NCBI GenBank assembly: GCA_016864895.1
Contig: CP046107.1
Coordinates: 434,001 to 498,000, forward strand
DNA length: 64,000 nt
Reading direction: 5' to 3'
From: Neisseriaceae bacterium
GTDB taxonomy: Bacteria; Pseudomonadota; Gammaproteobacteria; Burkholderiales; Neisseriaceae
The notes beneath the pieces were generated by a model that worked only from the letters and a program-made list of their open reading frames with translations, had not been told where the DNA came from and ran no database searches. Positions 26,910 through 37,305 of the stretch are shown here, in pieces. Position numbers and translations under genes: made by a program. The stretch's first letter is position 1; the number at the start of each line of letters is the position of its first letter.

Positions 26910-27026
26910 TTAACCTCCCAAAATTATCATTCTAGATATACTAGCACTAGTGTTTTTACCACAAGTATCCAATTCACATTTAGCAAAACAATCACATGTA
27001 ACCGGATCTTGATAATTGGTTAAGTA
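26910..27026 (-). pseudogene. Cys-rich remnant reading frame upstream of the immunity-like gene
   Basis: A 38-codon stretch, open from a stop at its upstream end, reads TNYQDPVTCDCFAKCELDTC and continues to a TAA 1 base before the immunity-like ATG. The four closely spaced cysteines and the coding-like composition suggest the 3' end of a larger decayed gene, perhaps a toxin tip. No start codon or family was recognised. Confidence 0.35.
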
Positions 27027-27668
27027 TTACCAATAATGTTCATCCATTTTACAAGAAAAATACTTATGACTCTGGGTAGATACAAGTCTAACTATAATTT
27101 ATTCCAACATAACCATACTTATTTCAGTTGCACTAAAAATTCTTACCATTACACAGATAATGGTGGCATATTAACAGGAATGGATTGTTCCATTATAACA
27201 TTCTGTAAATGTTTTTATTTATTAATAGCGAAGAGGTAAAAAATTTTTCATTTTTGATTCCTTATCCGTTATAAGTGTTAGTATATCTAGGAAAAATATA
27301 ATTTCGAGGGTATTTTAATGAGTTCACAAAACGTTGCTACTAACTAGCCTATCCATTGAACCCTGTTGGATGGCAACATAAAAATTTTGAAGTGGGATGT
27401 TTTGGGAAAAAACTTATTTTTCCTTTACTCACACATAATGGCAGTGGATCATGAGAGTGAGTGATGATTTTTACAAAGTTAGATAAAAACCAATTAATTG
27501 TTTATAGGTATCTACCCAAAGAGTGTCTTTACCAATGAGTAATACCAATGAACTAGTTTACCTACAATTCATATGACTACTCTCTATTGACATTAAGTGC
27601 TAATAAACTAAAAATGCTCATTACAATAACACTTACTAAAGGTTATTCTCAATTAAGACATTTAACTT
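27027..27668. other. Gene-poor region between dinG and the immunity-like gene
   Basis: About 640 bases without a convincing gene. A 67-codon plus-strand frame (27036-27239) lacks a ribosome-binding site and family. Near 27355-27460 (+) a short readable stretch (NPVGWQHKNFEVGCFGKK) between stops looks like gene debris. Just before it, at 27318, a nine-codon ATG frame ending in Asn follows a GAGGG. I cannot assign any of these. Confidence 0.35.
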
Positions 27669-29795
27669 TTATACTCTTTTAAAGTTAGGAAAATTGGCCA
27701 TTAGTTTTTTTCCGTAACTACTTTTAAGTAGTCTCGTATCTAAAATCGTCACCCTTCCATAGTCAGTTTCGCTACGAATTAATCGCCCCATAGCTTGAGC
27801 TAGTTTAATAGATGCCTCGGGTACACAAACTTCTAAGAATGGATTTTTACCTTGTTTTTCTAGCCAATCATAATAAACTTTATCGACTGGATTGTCTGGT
27901 ACTGAAAAAGGAATTTTTGCAATAATTACATGTACGCATAGGTCTCCTTTTAAATCCATGCCCTCGGCAAAACTATCCAAACCAAAAATAATACTAGGAT
28001 GATTGTGGTCTATCTGTTGAGTATGTTGTTCTAATAGTTGATTTTTAGCCATCAATCCTTGTACCAATATGTGTTGACGATATATTTCAGGCAACCCTTG
28101 GTATACATCTAACATTTGTTTCCTAGAAGAGAATATTACCAAAGTACCAATTGCATGTTCTAAAGATACAAGCTCAGGAAACCAATCAATAATTTCTTGG
28201 GTATGTAGATTTGCTTGTTTAGGGGTATTCACAAAATTAGGTAAATATAATTCTGCCTGATGCTCAAAATCAAAAGGACTTTCTAATGTTAATGTCTGAA
28301 CTGTAGGAAAGTAGTCTAATCCTGTTTGAGATAAAATCAAATCAAAAGAATTAACTGACCTCAAAGTCGCAGAAGTTAAAATAGCACCTGCACATCGGGA
28401 CCATATGATCTCTTTTAATTTACTAGCAGCACTAATATTGGCTACATGAAACTCAAAATCTAATTTATCTTCTTTATTGTAAACAATCCACTTAGCTAAA
28501 GGGATTGTTTCAGGCATATTAATTTTGTCCATTAAATTCCAAACATATTCCATATTGGTAGTGACACTTAACACCCAAGAAAACTCATTCAAAAATCGAT
28601 TAAAAGATTGCAAATGATCTTTTTCAATTTTCATCAACTTGGTTTGAATCTCTAATAAATCTTTTAACACCTGAGATAAAACTAAGGCTGTGTTTCTGAC
28701 CATCTTTTTAAAACCATCGGTCAAATCCTCTTCAGCCAAAATCCATGTACCAATAGTATTCTCATGTTTGAATTGATATTTTTCTGTTGGTACTTTTGTT
28801 AAAAAATGTTCCCATTGGCTCCATATTGAATTGATAATCAGTAGATTTTGTTCTAACTTCTCTGCTAATTTAGTTGTTTCTATTATATTATTCAATCTAA
28901 CAACGAGTGCTTGTAATCTTTCCAATAAAACCCAACTTTCAGAAATCTTATGAGTGCCTGAAAAATGGCTAATAGCTTTTTTAGGTAAGTGATGAGCCTC
29001 ATCAATACAGTAAAAACAATCTTCAGGCATAGGTAACAATACCCCTCCACCAAGGTCTAAGTCAGAAAGCAGTAAATCATGATTAGTCACAATAATATCA
29101 GTCTTCTCAAACTCTTCCCGTATTAAAAAATAGGGGCATTCATTCTTGTTAGGACACTGATTTTTTAAACAAATATGCCGGTCATTATTAATTTTACTCC
29201 AAACAGTATTAGGAATTACCTCTGGCCAATCTTCTCTATCACCTAAAAATGTTCTTTCTTGGAAAGATTCGGCAATGGATTTGATTAAATCAATGTCATA
29301 TTCACTTATCTCTTCTTTAGTTTTTGGCAAATTTTCAAATCCTGCAAGAGAACTCTGCCAAGGTGTAGAGACAATATGATATAAACGATAAGGACATAAA
29401 TAATGAGACCGACCTTTAGCAATTGTATAGGATATCTTTAATCGACTGGCCTTTTCAAAGGCTGGTAAATCTTTATTAATCAACTGTTGCTGCAATGCAA
29501 TGGTCGCACTTGCAATAACTAAATGCTTTTTACGAAACTGAGCCATAATACTACCAGATAATAAGTAAGCTATACTTTTACCTACTCCAGTAGGCCCTTC
29601 AACAACCAAAATAGAATCACCGTTCTGAGCCTGCTTAATACCATCACTTTGAGTATGTTCAATTGCATTACCAAATGTTTTTGCAATCTCAGCAATCATA
29701 ATTTGTTGTGATTTTCTGTATTTAAAATGCTTAAAATTCTGACTTATATTTTCGTAATGTTGTTGGATGACAGCTTTTTCTTGATCCGTTATCAT
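27669..29795 (-). CDS. dinG: ATP-dependent DNA helicase DinG
   Basis: 5'-3' superfamily 2 helicase of the XPD-like iron-sulfur group that unwinds R-loops and replication-transcription conflicts. At 708 residues it has Walker A GPTGVGKS, the Fe-S cluster cysteines (LCPYRLYH, then CLKNQCPNKNECPYF), the DEAH box IDEAHHLP, and the C-terminal motif QAMGRLIRSETDYG. Its start overlaps the waaA stop by 4 bases (ATGA). It is last in the gcvT-gcvH-pgk-waaA-dinG series. Confidence 0.94.
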   Translation of the reverse strand: MITDQEKAVIQQHYENISQNFKHFKYRKSQQIMIAEIAKTFGNAIEHTQSDGIKQAQNGDSILVVEGPTGVGKSIAYLLSGSIMAQFRKKHLVIASATIALQQQLINKDLPAFEKASRLKISYTIAKGRSHYLCPYRLYHIVSTPWQSSLAGFENLPKTKEEISEYDIDLIKSIAESFQERTFLGDREDWPEVIPNTVWSKINNDRHICLKNQCPNKNECPYFLIREEFEKTDIIVTNHDLLLSDLDLGGGVLLPMPEDCFYCIDEAHHLPKKAISHFSGTHKISESWVLLERLQALVVRLNNIIETTKLAEKLEQNLLIINSIWSQWEHFLTKVPTEKYQFKHENTIGTWILAEEDLTDGFKKMVRNTALVLSQVLKDLLEIQTKLMKIEKDHLQSFNRFLNEFSWVLSVTTNMEYVWNLMDKINMPETIPLAKWIVYNKEDKLDFEFHVANISAASKLKEIIWSRCAGAILTSATLRSVNSFDLILSQTGLDYFPTVQTLTLESPFDFEHQAELYLPNFVNTPKQANLHTQEIIDWFPELVSLEHAIGTLVIFSSRKQMLDVYQGLPEIYRQHILVQGLMAKNQLLEQHTQQIDHNHPSIIFGLDSFAEGMDLKGDLCVHVIIAKIPFSVPDNPVDKVYYDWLEKQGKNPFLEVCVPEASIKLAQAMGRLIRSETDYGRVTILDTRLLKSSYGKKLMANFPNFKRV

Positions 29796-31069
29796 GCTTC
29801 TTCCTCTGTGTCAAAAACAGAAACTATTTTTGATACCGTTTTAACAGAAGCTCCTTGATGCTGATTAATAAACTGCTTAGTATTGATTTGCATATTTTGA
29901 TAAAAGAAGTCATTCTCCAGTAGTTCTACTATCTTTTGGTACCATTGTACTGCATCAGAAATTTTAACAGCACATCCTGCATTCACTGCATCCTCACACA
30001 CTTGCTCAAAATTATAAGTAGAATAACCAAATATAGTAGGTATTTCACATGCAATAGGCTCAAGAATATTATGGCAACCTTTATTTACTAAGGAACCTCC
30101 CACAAAAGCAATATTTGCACAAAGATAGTATGACATCAATTCCTGCATACTATCCCCAATAACCACTTGTACATCTGATTTTATACTTGGACAATCAGAA
30201 CGTCTAACTGTATTAAATCCAAGTTCTACAGAATAATTATAAACCGACTCAAATACTTCAGGGTGCCTTGGAACAATCACTAATAATGCAGTTGAATAGT
30301 GCTTTTTCCATTCATCTAGTAATAAATAAGCTTCATTAATACCATCTTCAACTCGTGTACTACCACATACAATAATGGGTCTATTCGAATCTTCAATTTT
30401 ATTTTGAAACTGTTCAGCTAGTTGCTTATGTTCTGTTTTAATATCAATATCATATTTAATACTACCCATTACTTCGATGGCAGTGGCACCTAACTGTTGA
30501 AAATAATGTAAATCTTTTTGTGTCTGGACAAATATCTTATCAAAACACTGCATGACCTGCTCTGATAGTCGTTTAATTTTACGATAACCTGAATATGATT
30601 TTTCTGACATTCGTGCATTGACTAGAAAAGTATGGATATTTTGTTTTCTTAACTCAAATAAAAAATTAGGCCAGATCTCAGTTTCCATAAACAAAGCCAT
30701 TATGGGTTTGTGATCTTTTAGAAACTGTTGTACATAACTTTTCTTATCATAAGGTAAATAACGACACTGAGCAAAAGGATATATTTTTTTTGCTATATCC
30801 CTGCCAGTTGGTGTCATCTGTGTAATCAAAAAAGAGACATCAGGATATTGTTTTCTTAATAACGAAATAACGGACTCTGCGGCTCTATTTTCTCCGACGG
30901 AAACTGCATGAATCCAAATGCAATTAGTAACAGGAGAAAGAAAAGGTTTCCCAAACCTTTCATCCCAATGGTTTAAATACTCAGAAGATAATCGCGATCT
31001 TTTTATTAGGTATTTTTTTAAAAAATAAGGAATAATTTGCCATAAAACTTGATAAACCAAAATCATCAT
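29792..31069 (-). CDS. waaA: Kdo transferase WaaA (KdtA)
   Basis: Adds Kdo from CMP-Kdo to lipid IVA at the inner membrane, beginning the lipopolysaccharide core. The 425-residue GT30 enzyme has an N-terminal membrane-associated segment, the SVGENRAAESVISLL motif, the METEIWPNFL acceptor-site block, and C-terminal VGGSLVNKGCHNILEP for the nucleotide-sugar. It begins 4 bases after pgk and overlaps dinG. The gene indicates a classical Gram-negative outer membrane. Confidence 0.95.
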   Translation of the reverse strand: MMILVYQVLWQIIPYFLKKYLIKRSRLSSEYLNHWDERFGKPFLSPVTNCIWIHAVSVGENRAAESVISLLRKQYPDVSFLITQMTPTGRDIAKKIYPFAQCRYLPYDKKSYVQQFLKDHKPIMALFMETEIWPNFLFELRKQNIHTFLVNARMSEKSYSGYRKIKRLSEQVMQCFDKIFVQTQKDLHYFQQLGATAIEVMGSIKYDIDIKTEHKQLAEQFQNKIEDSNRPIIVCGSTRVEDGINEAYLLLDEWKKHYSTALLVIVPRHPEVFESVYNYSVELGFNTVRRSDCPSIKSDVQVVIGDSMQELMSYYLCANIAFVGGSLVNKGCHNILEPIACEIPTIFGYSTYNFEQVCEDAVNAGCAVKISDAVQWYQKIVELLENDFFYQNMQINTKQFINQHQGASVKTVSKIVSVFDTEEEA

Positions 31070-31073
31070 CGTA

Positions 31074-32243
31074 TCATTTTAGTAATATCCCTACTGCGGG
31101 TAACACCTCTCCCTCTAAAAATTCCAGAAATGCACCACCACCTGTGCTTACGTAATCAATATGATCTGCTACACCAAATCGTGAAACAGCAGCTAGTGTA
31201 TCACCTCCGCCTGCTATCGAAAAAGCTTTACTTTTAGCAATACTTTCTGCTAGTTGTTTTGTTCCTTGGGAAAAGTTTTCAAATTCAAATACCCCCAATG
31301 GACCATTCCAAATAATAGTATTGGCATTTCTTAGAATCTCCGATACTTCTCTCATTGTTTGAGGGCCAAAATCTAAAATTTGATCATCTTCATCCAAATC
31401 AGTGATATTTTTTAATATCGCTTGAACTGATTCCGAAAATTCTTTAGCCACATACACATCTGTAGGTAAAGGAATACGCCCCCCTCTTGCTTCTATTTTA
31501 TCTATAATCTTGAGAGCATCATCCACCAAAGAAGATTCCACTAAAGAGGCTCCTACTTTATATCCCTTTGCAAGTAAAAAAGTATTAGCAATTCCTCCAC
31601 CTACAATAAGGTTATCAACAAAATCTGCAAGCTTACCTAAGACTTTTAATTTTGTTGATACCTTACTACCACCCACAACAGCGACAATAGGCTTTTGGGG
31701 ATTAGATAAAGCTTTTTCTAAATTTTTTAGTTCATAATCAAGTAATAACCCACAAGCAACTTCTGGTGCAAATTTTGCAACCGAATGTGTAGATGCCTGT
31801 GCTCGATGTGCCGTACCAAAAGCATCATTCACAAAAATATCACATAAAGAAGCATAAGCCTTACCCAACTCATCAGAGTCTTTTTTCTCTCCTTTGTTAA
31901 AGCGTACATTTTGCAACATAATTACTTCACCTGGCTTTAAGTGAATCTCCTTGGTTTGCCAATCATCAACTACCTGTACTTCTTTACCTAATAATTCACT
32001 TATCTTATTAGCAATAGGTGTAACATCATCTTTCGCCGAGTACTCTCCTTCTTTAGGACGACCTAAATGAGTCATTAAAATAACCGATGCCCCATTGTTT
32101 AAAGCATACTCAACACTGAGTAATGATGCTTTGATTCTAGTATCATCTGTAATAACTTGACCTTTGAGAGGGACATTCATATCCACTCTAATTAAAACCC
32201 TTTTATCATTTAATTCAAAATCTTTGATCGTATTATACTGCAT
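31074..32243 (-). CDS. pgk: Phosphoglycerate kinase
   Basis: Transfers phosphate from 1,3-bisphosphoglycerate to ADP in glycolysis. The 389 residues show the signature [12 protein letters not shown], the substrate loop [18 protein letters not shown], and the C-terminal nucleotide loop [11 protein letters not shown]. Length is normal for bacteria. It lies 51 bases after gcvH and 4 bases before waaA. Confidence 0.97.
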   Translation of the reverse strand: MQYNTIKDFELNDKRVLIRVDMNVPLKGQVITDDTRIKASLLSVEYALNNGASVILMTHLGRPKEGEYSAKDDVTPIANKISELLGKEVQVVDDWQTKEIHLKPGEVIMLQNVRFNKGEKKDSDELGKAYASLCDIFVNDAFGTAHRAQASTHSVAKFAPEVACGLLLDYELKNLEKALSNPQKPIVAVVGGSKVSTKLKVLGKLADFVDNLIVGGGIANTFLLAKGYKVGASLVESSLVDDALKIIDKIEARGGRIPLPTDVYVAKEFSESVQAILKNITDLDEDDQILDFGPQTMREVSEILRNANTIIWNGPLGVFEFENFSQGTKQLAESIAKSKAFSIAGGGDTLAAVSRFGVADHIDYVSTGGGAFLEFLEGEVLPAVGILLK

Positions 32244-32294
32244 GTCCTAATTTCCGTTTTCTTATTTTTATTAAAATTTAAAACATTTTTCAAC

Positions 32295-32678
32295 TTAAGC
32301 TATTTCCTGCTCATAAGCTTCTGCATCTAATAATTGATCTATTTGACTAGGATTAGTTGGTTCTAAGACAAAAAACCAACCTTCCTCGTATGGAGAAGTA
32401 TTGACTAAATCTGGTGAAGCCTCTAAATTTTCATTAATTGCCACTACCTTTCCTGAAATGGGTGCATAGATATCAGAAGCAGCCTTCACTGATTCAACTA
32501 CTCCTGCTTGATCATCTTTAACTAACTCAGTCCCTATCTCTGGTAACTCCACAAATACAACATCTCCTAACAAATCTTGAGCATGATCGGTAATACCAAT
32601 GGTAACTGTACCATCATCTTCCCTTCTAACCCACTCATGACTCTCAACATACTTTAGATGGTTCAATACTAATGACAT
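32295..32678 (-). CDS. gcvH: Glycine cleavage system H protein
   Basis: Lipoyl carrier that shuttles the methylamine group between the P, T and L proteins of glycine cleavage. The 127-residue protein has the lipoylation site in [16 protein letters not shown] (Lys65). It follows gcvT by 16 bases, so the two are co-transcribed. gcvP is not in this window. Confidence 0.96.
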   Translation of the reverse strand: MSLVLNHLKYVESHEWVRREDDGTVTIGITDHAQDLLGDVVFVELPEIGTELVKDDQAGVVESVKAASDIYAPISGKVVAINENLEASPDLVNTSPYEEGWFFVLEPTNPSQIDQLLDAEAYEQEIA

Positions 32679-32694
32679 TCTTTACTCCCAATGA

Positions 32695-33795
32695 TTAATT
32701 AAATTGTTTTTTCCCATTGCGTACAAAAGAGGGTTTAATGACTCTTAGCTGAGTCCATTTACCTCTTAATTCCACACTAGCAATATTCTGTGTGCCAACA
32801 GGTACTCTTGCCAAAGCAATAGATTGTTTTAAGGTGGGTGAAAAAGAGCCACTGGTTATAACGCCTTGACCAACCCCTTCCACATTCACAGTCATACCAC
32901 GTCTTAAAATTCCTTTACTTGTTGCAAGTATCAGCCCCACTAATTTATTTCGTACTCCCTCTTGTTTTAACTTTAACACTGCAGCTTTACCTATAAAATC
33001 TCGCTCATCTGACAGGGCAACAGTCCAAGCCATCCCAGACTCTAAGGGAGAAGTTTTATCATCCATATCATGGCCATACAGATTCATACCTGCCTCCAAC
33101 CTCAAGGTATCTCGAGCACCTAACCCACACGGCTGAACACCCACTTCTCGTAAGTGTAAAAAGAAATCTAAAATCTCATCAGACGGAAGAATGACTTCAA
33201 CACCATCTTCCCCTGTATAACCTGTTCTTGCAATAAACCAGTCAGATGCTACCATCCTGCCTTGGAAAGTCTTCAATGCATCAATTGTATCTGCCCATTG
33301 AGGCTTAACACTTTGAACTTTTGAAATAGCATTAGGCCCTTGCACAGCTAAGATAGATAAATCATAACGTGGGCTTAGTTCAACTTCTAAATTCCTAGAA
33401 CTTTCTTGAAAGTGAGCCAAATCTTTATCTCTCGTAGCAGCATTGGAAACAATACGATATAAAGTTTCTTTCTCATCAAGACGGTAAACAATTAAATCAT
33501 CAATAACACCCCCATTATCATTTAAAATAGGTGAATAGAGTGCTTTCCCAATTATATTTAATTTATTAACATCATTAGCTAACAGTTTTTCTAGCCACAC
33601 CTTTGCATCTTTACCTGATACATCAGTGACTAACATATGTGAGACATCAAACATACCAGCATTTTGTCTGACTGCTTCATGCTCTACAATTTGTGAACCA
33701 TAGTGTATTGGCAGACTCCAACCTGAGAAATCTACCATTTTTCCCCCGCTATTAATGTGCTCATCATACAGTGGTGTTTTTTTCAAATCTGCCAT
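32695..33795 (-). CDS. gcvT: Aminomethyltransferase GcvT
   Basis: T protein of the glycine cleavage system; transfers the one-carbon unit from the H protein to tetrahydrofolate. The 366 residues include the N-terminal [18 protein letters not shown], the folate-site [32 protein letters not shown] and the C-terminal barrel. A good -10 (TATAAT, minus strand at 33849-33854) lies in the 207-base divergent gap to trmA. No glycine riboswitch was recognised there. Confidence 0.96.
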   Translation of the reverse strand: MADLKKTPLYDEHINSGGKMVDFSGWSLPIHYGSQIVEHEAVRQNAGMFDVSHMLVTDVSGKDAKVWLEKLLANDVNKLNIIGKALYSPILNDNGGVIDDLIVYRLDEKETLYRIVSNAATRDKDLAHFQESSRNLEVELSPRYDLSILAVQGPNAISKVQSVKPQWADTIDALKTFQGRMVASDWFIARTGYTGEDGVEVILPSDEILDFFLHLREVGVQPCGLGARDTLRLEAGMNLYGHDMDDKTSPLESGMAWTVALSDERDFIGKAAVLKLKQEGVRNKLVGLILATSKGILRRGMTVNVEGVGQGVITSGSFSPTLKQSIALARVPVGTQNIASVELRGKWTQLRVIKPSFVRNGKKQFN

Positions 33796-34002
33796 TATTA
33801 ATATCCCAAAAATTAATCTCCCAAAAATGGAAATAAATAAATGCGCCCATTATACTAAAAAGACCTAATTTAGATAGTACTATATTTTATTTGAAATATT
33901 ATAATTATTTTTACAAAATAATGATTAGATAAATAATTATGATATAAAATTATGCGTTTAAGTAACGCACAATAATCTTTACCTATAGATTAATTAAAAA
34001 CA

Positions 34003-35082
34003 ATGATAAGAATTGATGAACTACTTTACGAAAAACAACTAAAGGATAAAAAAGCTTATCTCGAAAATCTTTTAAGCCCTTATAATGCTCCTAGCCTAGG
34101 CATATATGAATCCCCTATTCAAAACTTTCGTATGCGTGCTGAATTTCGAATTTGGCATGAGTACGAAAATATCCACTATGCTATGTTCTCTAAAAATAAT
34201 AAAACACCTATCTTTTTAGAGGACTTCCCTTATGCCAGTGTAACAATCAACCAACTAATGAAAAATCTAAAGAAAATTTGGCAAATTCATCCATTACTTA
34301 AAGACAAACTATTTCAGGTAGAATTCCTAACTACTTTATCTAATGAATCTTTGGTTACCCTTTGCTACCACAAAAAATTAGATGAAGAATGGTTATCATT
34401 AGCCAAGCTAGTCGCCAATCAACTCAAAACAAAAATTATCGGCCGTTCTAGAAAACAAAAATTAATGACTCATAATAATTTTGTACAAGAAAAATTAACT
34501 ATTCTAGGAAGAAATTATTATTATATTCAACCAGAAAATTCTTTTAGTCAACCTAATGCGATTGTTAACCAAAAAATGATCACATGGGCATGTGAACATC
34601 TAAATGATTATGAATATGATTTATTAGAAATGTATTGTGGTAATGGTAATTTTACTATCCCCTTTAGCCGTTATGTAAATCGTGTTTTTACAACTGAAAT
34701 TAGCAAATTATCTATTAAAGCATTAGAGAGAAACCTACAATTAAATGATATCGATAATATTCAGCTAGCTAGACTGTCGGCTTTAGAACTAACTCAAGCA
34801 ATAAATGAAATAAGAACTTTTCGACGACTTGCCCATATTGATTTGAAATCTTACAGCTTCAAAACTATTTTTGTTGATCCACCAAGAGCTGGACTAGACA
34901 GTAATACTTGCCACCTGATTAGTCAATTTCCTAATATTATTTATATCTCTTGTAATCCCGAAACTCTGGCTAAAAATCTGGAATATTTAACAAAAACACA
35001 TCGAATAACAGCTAGTGCCTTATTTGATCAGTTCCCTTACAGCTCACATATTGAAACTGGGATTGTTTTATCAAAAAAATAA
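34003..35082 (+). CDS. trmA: tRNA (uracil-5-)-methyltransferase TrmA
   Basis: Makes m5U54 in the T-loop of tRNAs using S-adenosylmethionine. The 359 residues lack a TRAM domain, as TrmA does. They contain YCGNGNFTIP for cofactor binding, FVDPPRAGLD, and the catalytic Cys317 in ISCNPETLAKNL, with a Glu near the C-terminus (SSHIETGIVL). It is convergent with ttcA with a 9-base gap. Confidence 0.95.
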   Translation: MIRIDELLYEKQLKDKKAYLENLLSPYNAPSLGIYESPIQNFRMRAEFRIWHEYENIHYAMFSKNNKTPIFLEDFPYASVTINQLMKNLKKIWQIHPLLKDKLFQVEFLTTLSNESLVTLCYHKKLDEEWLSLAKLVANQLKTKIIGRSRKQKLMTHNNFVQEKLTILGRNYYYIQPENSFSQPNAIVNQKMITWACEHLNDYEYDLLEMYCGNGNFTIPFSRYVNRVFTTEISKLSIKALERNLQLNDIDNIQLARLSALELTQAINEIRTFRRLAHIDLKSYSFKTIFVDPPRAGLDSNTCHLISQFPNIIYISCNPETLAKNLEYLTKTHRITASALFDQFPYSSHIETGIVLSKK

Positions 35083-35091
35083 ATTAATTGA

Positions 35092-35979
35092 CTATTTTGA
35101 GCTAAGAATATTAACAATAGTTTCTGGTGCTTTTATACTAAGTGTATTTTCTTCTGTAAGCCAAGAATCTTTCTCTACTAAATTATTCTGATTGAAATCG
35201 ATGAAATCATAGATACTCGAATCAAGCAAATGAGAAGGAACTATGTTCTGTAGAGCAGAAAATATACTTTCGATTCGTCCTGGATACCTTCTCTGCCATT
35301 CCTGTAACATCTCTTTCATCACTTGTCTGTGTAAATTAGGTTGAGAAGCACAAAGATTGCACGGAATAATGGGAAATTGTCTTAACGCAGCAAAACGAAC
35401 TAACTCTTTTTCAGGGACATAAGCCAAAGGTCTAATGACAACATGTTTTCTGTTATCTGTTAGTAGTTTAGCGGGCATAGCTTTTAATTTTCCACCATAA
35501 AACATATTTAAGAATAATGTTTCTATTATATCATCCCGATGGTGCCCCAAAGCAATCTTAGTAGCACCAATCTCTTCCGCCACACGATAAAGAATTCCTC
35601 TCCTCAAACGAGAGCAAAGAGAACAAGTAGTTTTATTTTCAGGAATCTTTTCCTTGACAATACTATAAGTATCTTGTTCAATAATTCTATAGTCAATTCC
35701 TATGCTTTGCAAATAATTAGGTAATACCTCCTGCGGAAAGTTGGGCTGTTTTTGGTCTAAGTTAACTGCTATTAACTCAAATGGAACAGGTGCTGATTTT
35801 TGTAACCCCATCAAGATATCTAGTAACGCATAACTATCTTTTCCTCCTGACAAACATACCATAACTTTATCATTCGGTTCTATCATATTAAAATCATTGA
35901 TAGCATCGCCTACCCAATGACGTAGTTTCTTGACAAGTTTATTATTCTCAAATTGTTGCTTTTGAATCGGGTCAATCAT
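35092..35979 (-). CDS. ttcA: tRNA 2-thiocytidine synthase TtcA
   Basis: ATP- and Fe-S-dependent enzyme that thiolates C32 of certain tRNAs. The 295-residue protein has the PP-loop SGGKDS, a [10 protein letters not shown] pair and a later PCNLCASQP Cys forming the cluster site. A GTG 6 bases upstream is in frame; the ATG at 35979 is preferred. The 5' third of this gene and its upstream DNA are duplicated about 1.1 kb away, where the ttcA part has decayed. Confidence 0.95.
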   Translation of the reverse strand: MIDPIQKQQFENNKLVKKLRHWVGDAINDFNMIEPNDKVMVCLSGGKDSYALLDILMGLQKSAPVPFELIAVNLDQKQPNFPQEVLPNYLQSIGIDYRIIEQDTYSIVKEKIPENKTTCSLCSRLRRGILYRVAEEIGATKIALGHHRDDIIETLFLNMFYGGKLKAMPAKLLTDNRKHVVIRPLAYVPEKELVRFAALRQFPIIPCNLCASQPNLHRQVMKEMLQEWQRRYPGRIESIFSALQNIVPSHLLDSSIYDFIDFNQNNLVEKDSWLTEENTLSIKAPETIVNILSSK

Positions 35980-36440
35980 ACACACAAATAGTTATTATTT
36001 AAACTGATGATGATAACACAATCCGGCAATTTAAATAACAATTATTAAAAATGATTTATACAAGATCTACTTAAGTAACATACAATCGCCAATAATGATT
36101 AAATTATTGATTAAAAATAATCATTAGTATTATTTTATTGCTAATTGAAATTACTTTTTAATATTTTGAGTATTTACTTTAATTTATATATTGGGTATAA
36201 TAGGGGTCATGTACTCCTAGATATTATAACTTGACAATGGTGTATTAAAAACACAGGTCAGTTCAGTATAAGTTCCACAAAACGCTCTTTTGGCTACTTA
36301 CTTGAGGGGGCGTTCACTTGGTGGTGTTAGTCGTAATTATGATGGTATATGTACTATAGTGTTATATTTTTTAGAGAGGGTTATTATGAAAAAATTATAT
36401 TTAGTGATGTTGTTGGCTACATTATCTGCTGCAAGCAATG
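35733..36440. repeat. Tandem duplication, copy 1
   Basis: Spans the 5' part of ttcA, its upstream AT-rich DNA, a promoter, a long leader and the signal-peptide codons of a small secreted protein. The same order recurs in diverged form at 36827-37550. Landmarks are offset by 1096 to 1110 bases, showing small indels since duplication. This is the intact ttcA copy. Confidence 0.85.
36173..36201 (+). promoter_or_regulatory. Promoter of secreted-protein gene 1
   Basis: TTTACT (36173-36178) and TATAAT (36196-36201) are 17 bases apart. The same spacing and boxes are kept in the duplicated unit, which supports function. The leader to the ATG is about 178 nucleotides and contains a hairpin (36282-36287 with 36304-36313). 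The stretch 35980-36172 shows nothing else. Confidence 0.6.
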
Positions 36441-36655
36441 CGGGCAATACAAACGATACAAACAGTAAATCTAGTAAATCTTTTTTTGCTACTATTACTG
36501 ATACTATTACTAGTATTCCTGCCAAGGTATTAAAAAATGTTCGCACTACGATTACCGACTCTGTTGGCGATGTCATCGTAAGTATTGGTGATACTTTAAC
36601 TCGCGCAGGGAAAGATGTTAAAAAAAAGGCTGCCTCTGACAAGTCTCCTAAATGA
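36386..36655 (+). CDS. Small secreted protein (copy 1)
   Basis: 89-residue exported protein: signal peptide MKKLYLVMLLATLSAASNA (cleavage expected after SNA), then a Ser/Thr/Asp-rich mature part with an amphipathic stretch (FATITDTITSIPAKVLKNV) and a basic Lys-rich tail. AGAGAGGG precedes the ATG; earlier in-frame ATGs would bury the signal peptide and are rejected. It is paralogous to the gene at 37496 (SIPAKVLKNV versus GIPGTIFRGI). No known family is recognised. A role as a pore-forming or surface-active peptide precursor is only a guess. Confidence 0.7.
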   Translation: MKKLYLVMLLATLSAASNAGNTNDTNSKSSKSFFATITDTITSIPAKVLKNVRTTITDSVGDVIVSIGDTLTRAGKDVKKKAASDKSPK

Positions 36656-36810
36656 AAGAAATTAAGGTACAAAAGTGTCTATTTCCAATCTACCATAGCT
36701 CGCTATGGGTGGTACGTTGTGTCGTGAGACGGATGGTAAATACTTTGTTTGTGACTATGCTATTTTATTCACCCCGTTATTGATTTTTGCTGGTTTCATT
36801 TGCTTAATAA

Positions 36811-36851
36811 GCCCCCACTTCCCGCTTCTGCGGTGAAGTTGGGCTGTTTTT
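36811..36851 (+). terminator. Intrinsic terminator at the duplication junction
   Basis: A GC-rich hairpin, left arm 36811-36825 (GCCCCCACTTCCCGC), loop TTCT, right arm 36830-36844, is followed by TGTTTTT. It can end the secreted-protein 1 transcript. Its right arm falls where the duplicated ttcA sequence begins, so the duplication junction helped build it. Confidence 0.65.
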
Positions 36852-37060
36852 ATCTAATTAACTGCTATTAACTCAAATGGAACAGACACTAGTTTCTCAT
36901 TCAAGAATCTAGTAGAGCACAACAGTCTTTCCCGCAACAAACATACCATAGCTCTATCATTTGGTGCTATATATGAACCGCCGATAGCATATCCTACCCA
37001 AATGATGCAATTTTTTGACAAGTTATATTATTAAATTTTTGCTTTTGAATTAGATCCAAT
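36841..37060 (-). pseudogene. ttcA 5' fragment
   Basis: Decayed copy of the N-terminal coding part of ttcA, read on the minus strand. Recognisable matches include the segment around AACTGCTATTAACTCAAATG and the former start region near 37050. The reading frame is broken by substitutions and indels, the ATG is lost, and the PP-loop codons are altered. It arose by the tandem duplication and cannot encode an enzyme. Confidence 0.8.
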
Positions 37061-37276
37061 ACACACAAATAATAATTATCATGCAAACCGACAATGGTAA
37101 TACAATCTGACTTAAATAACAATTATTAGAAGTTAGTTAACACAGAATCTACTTCACATACAGTTACCGATAATAATTAACTTATTGATTAAAATTAATA
37201 ATTAATATATTTGAGTGTTTATGTCAATCCAATATTGCTCTTAAAATAATTTTTTAAAATTGTCGCATATAGAGTA

Positions 37277-37305
37277 TTTACTTTAATTTATATATTGGAT
37301 ATACT
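37277..37305 (+). promoter_or_regulatory. Promoter of secreted-protein gene 2
   Basis: TTTACT (37277-37282) and TATACT (37300-37305), 17-base spacer, correspond to the promoter of copy 1. The leader of about 185 nucleotides carries a hairpin (37402-37407 with 37414-37419) at the position equivalent to that of copy 1 but with a different stem sequence. Confidence 0.55.

Noticed and set aside
27036..27239. 67-codon plus-strand frame
   Set aside because: No ribosome-binding site, odd composition, and it lies antisense to the remnant upstream of the immunity-like gene.
27318..27347. Nine-codon frame ending in Asn after a GAGGG site as an MccA-like precursor
   Set aside because: About 3 kb from the mccB-like remnant, beyond an opposite-strand gene, with no biosynthetic gene following.
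33796..34002. Possible glycine riboswitch before gcvT
   Set aside because: The short divergent gap shows only a -10 box and AT-rich DNA; no glycine aptamer core was recognised.
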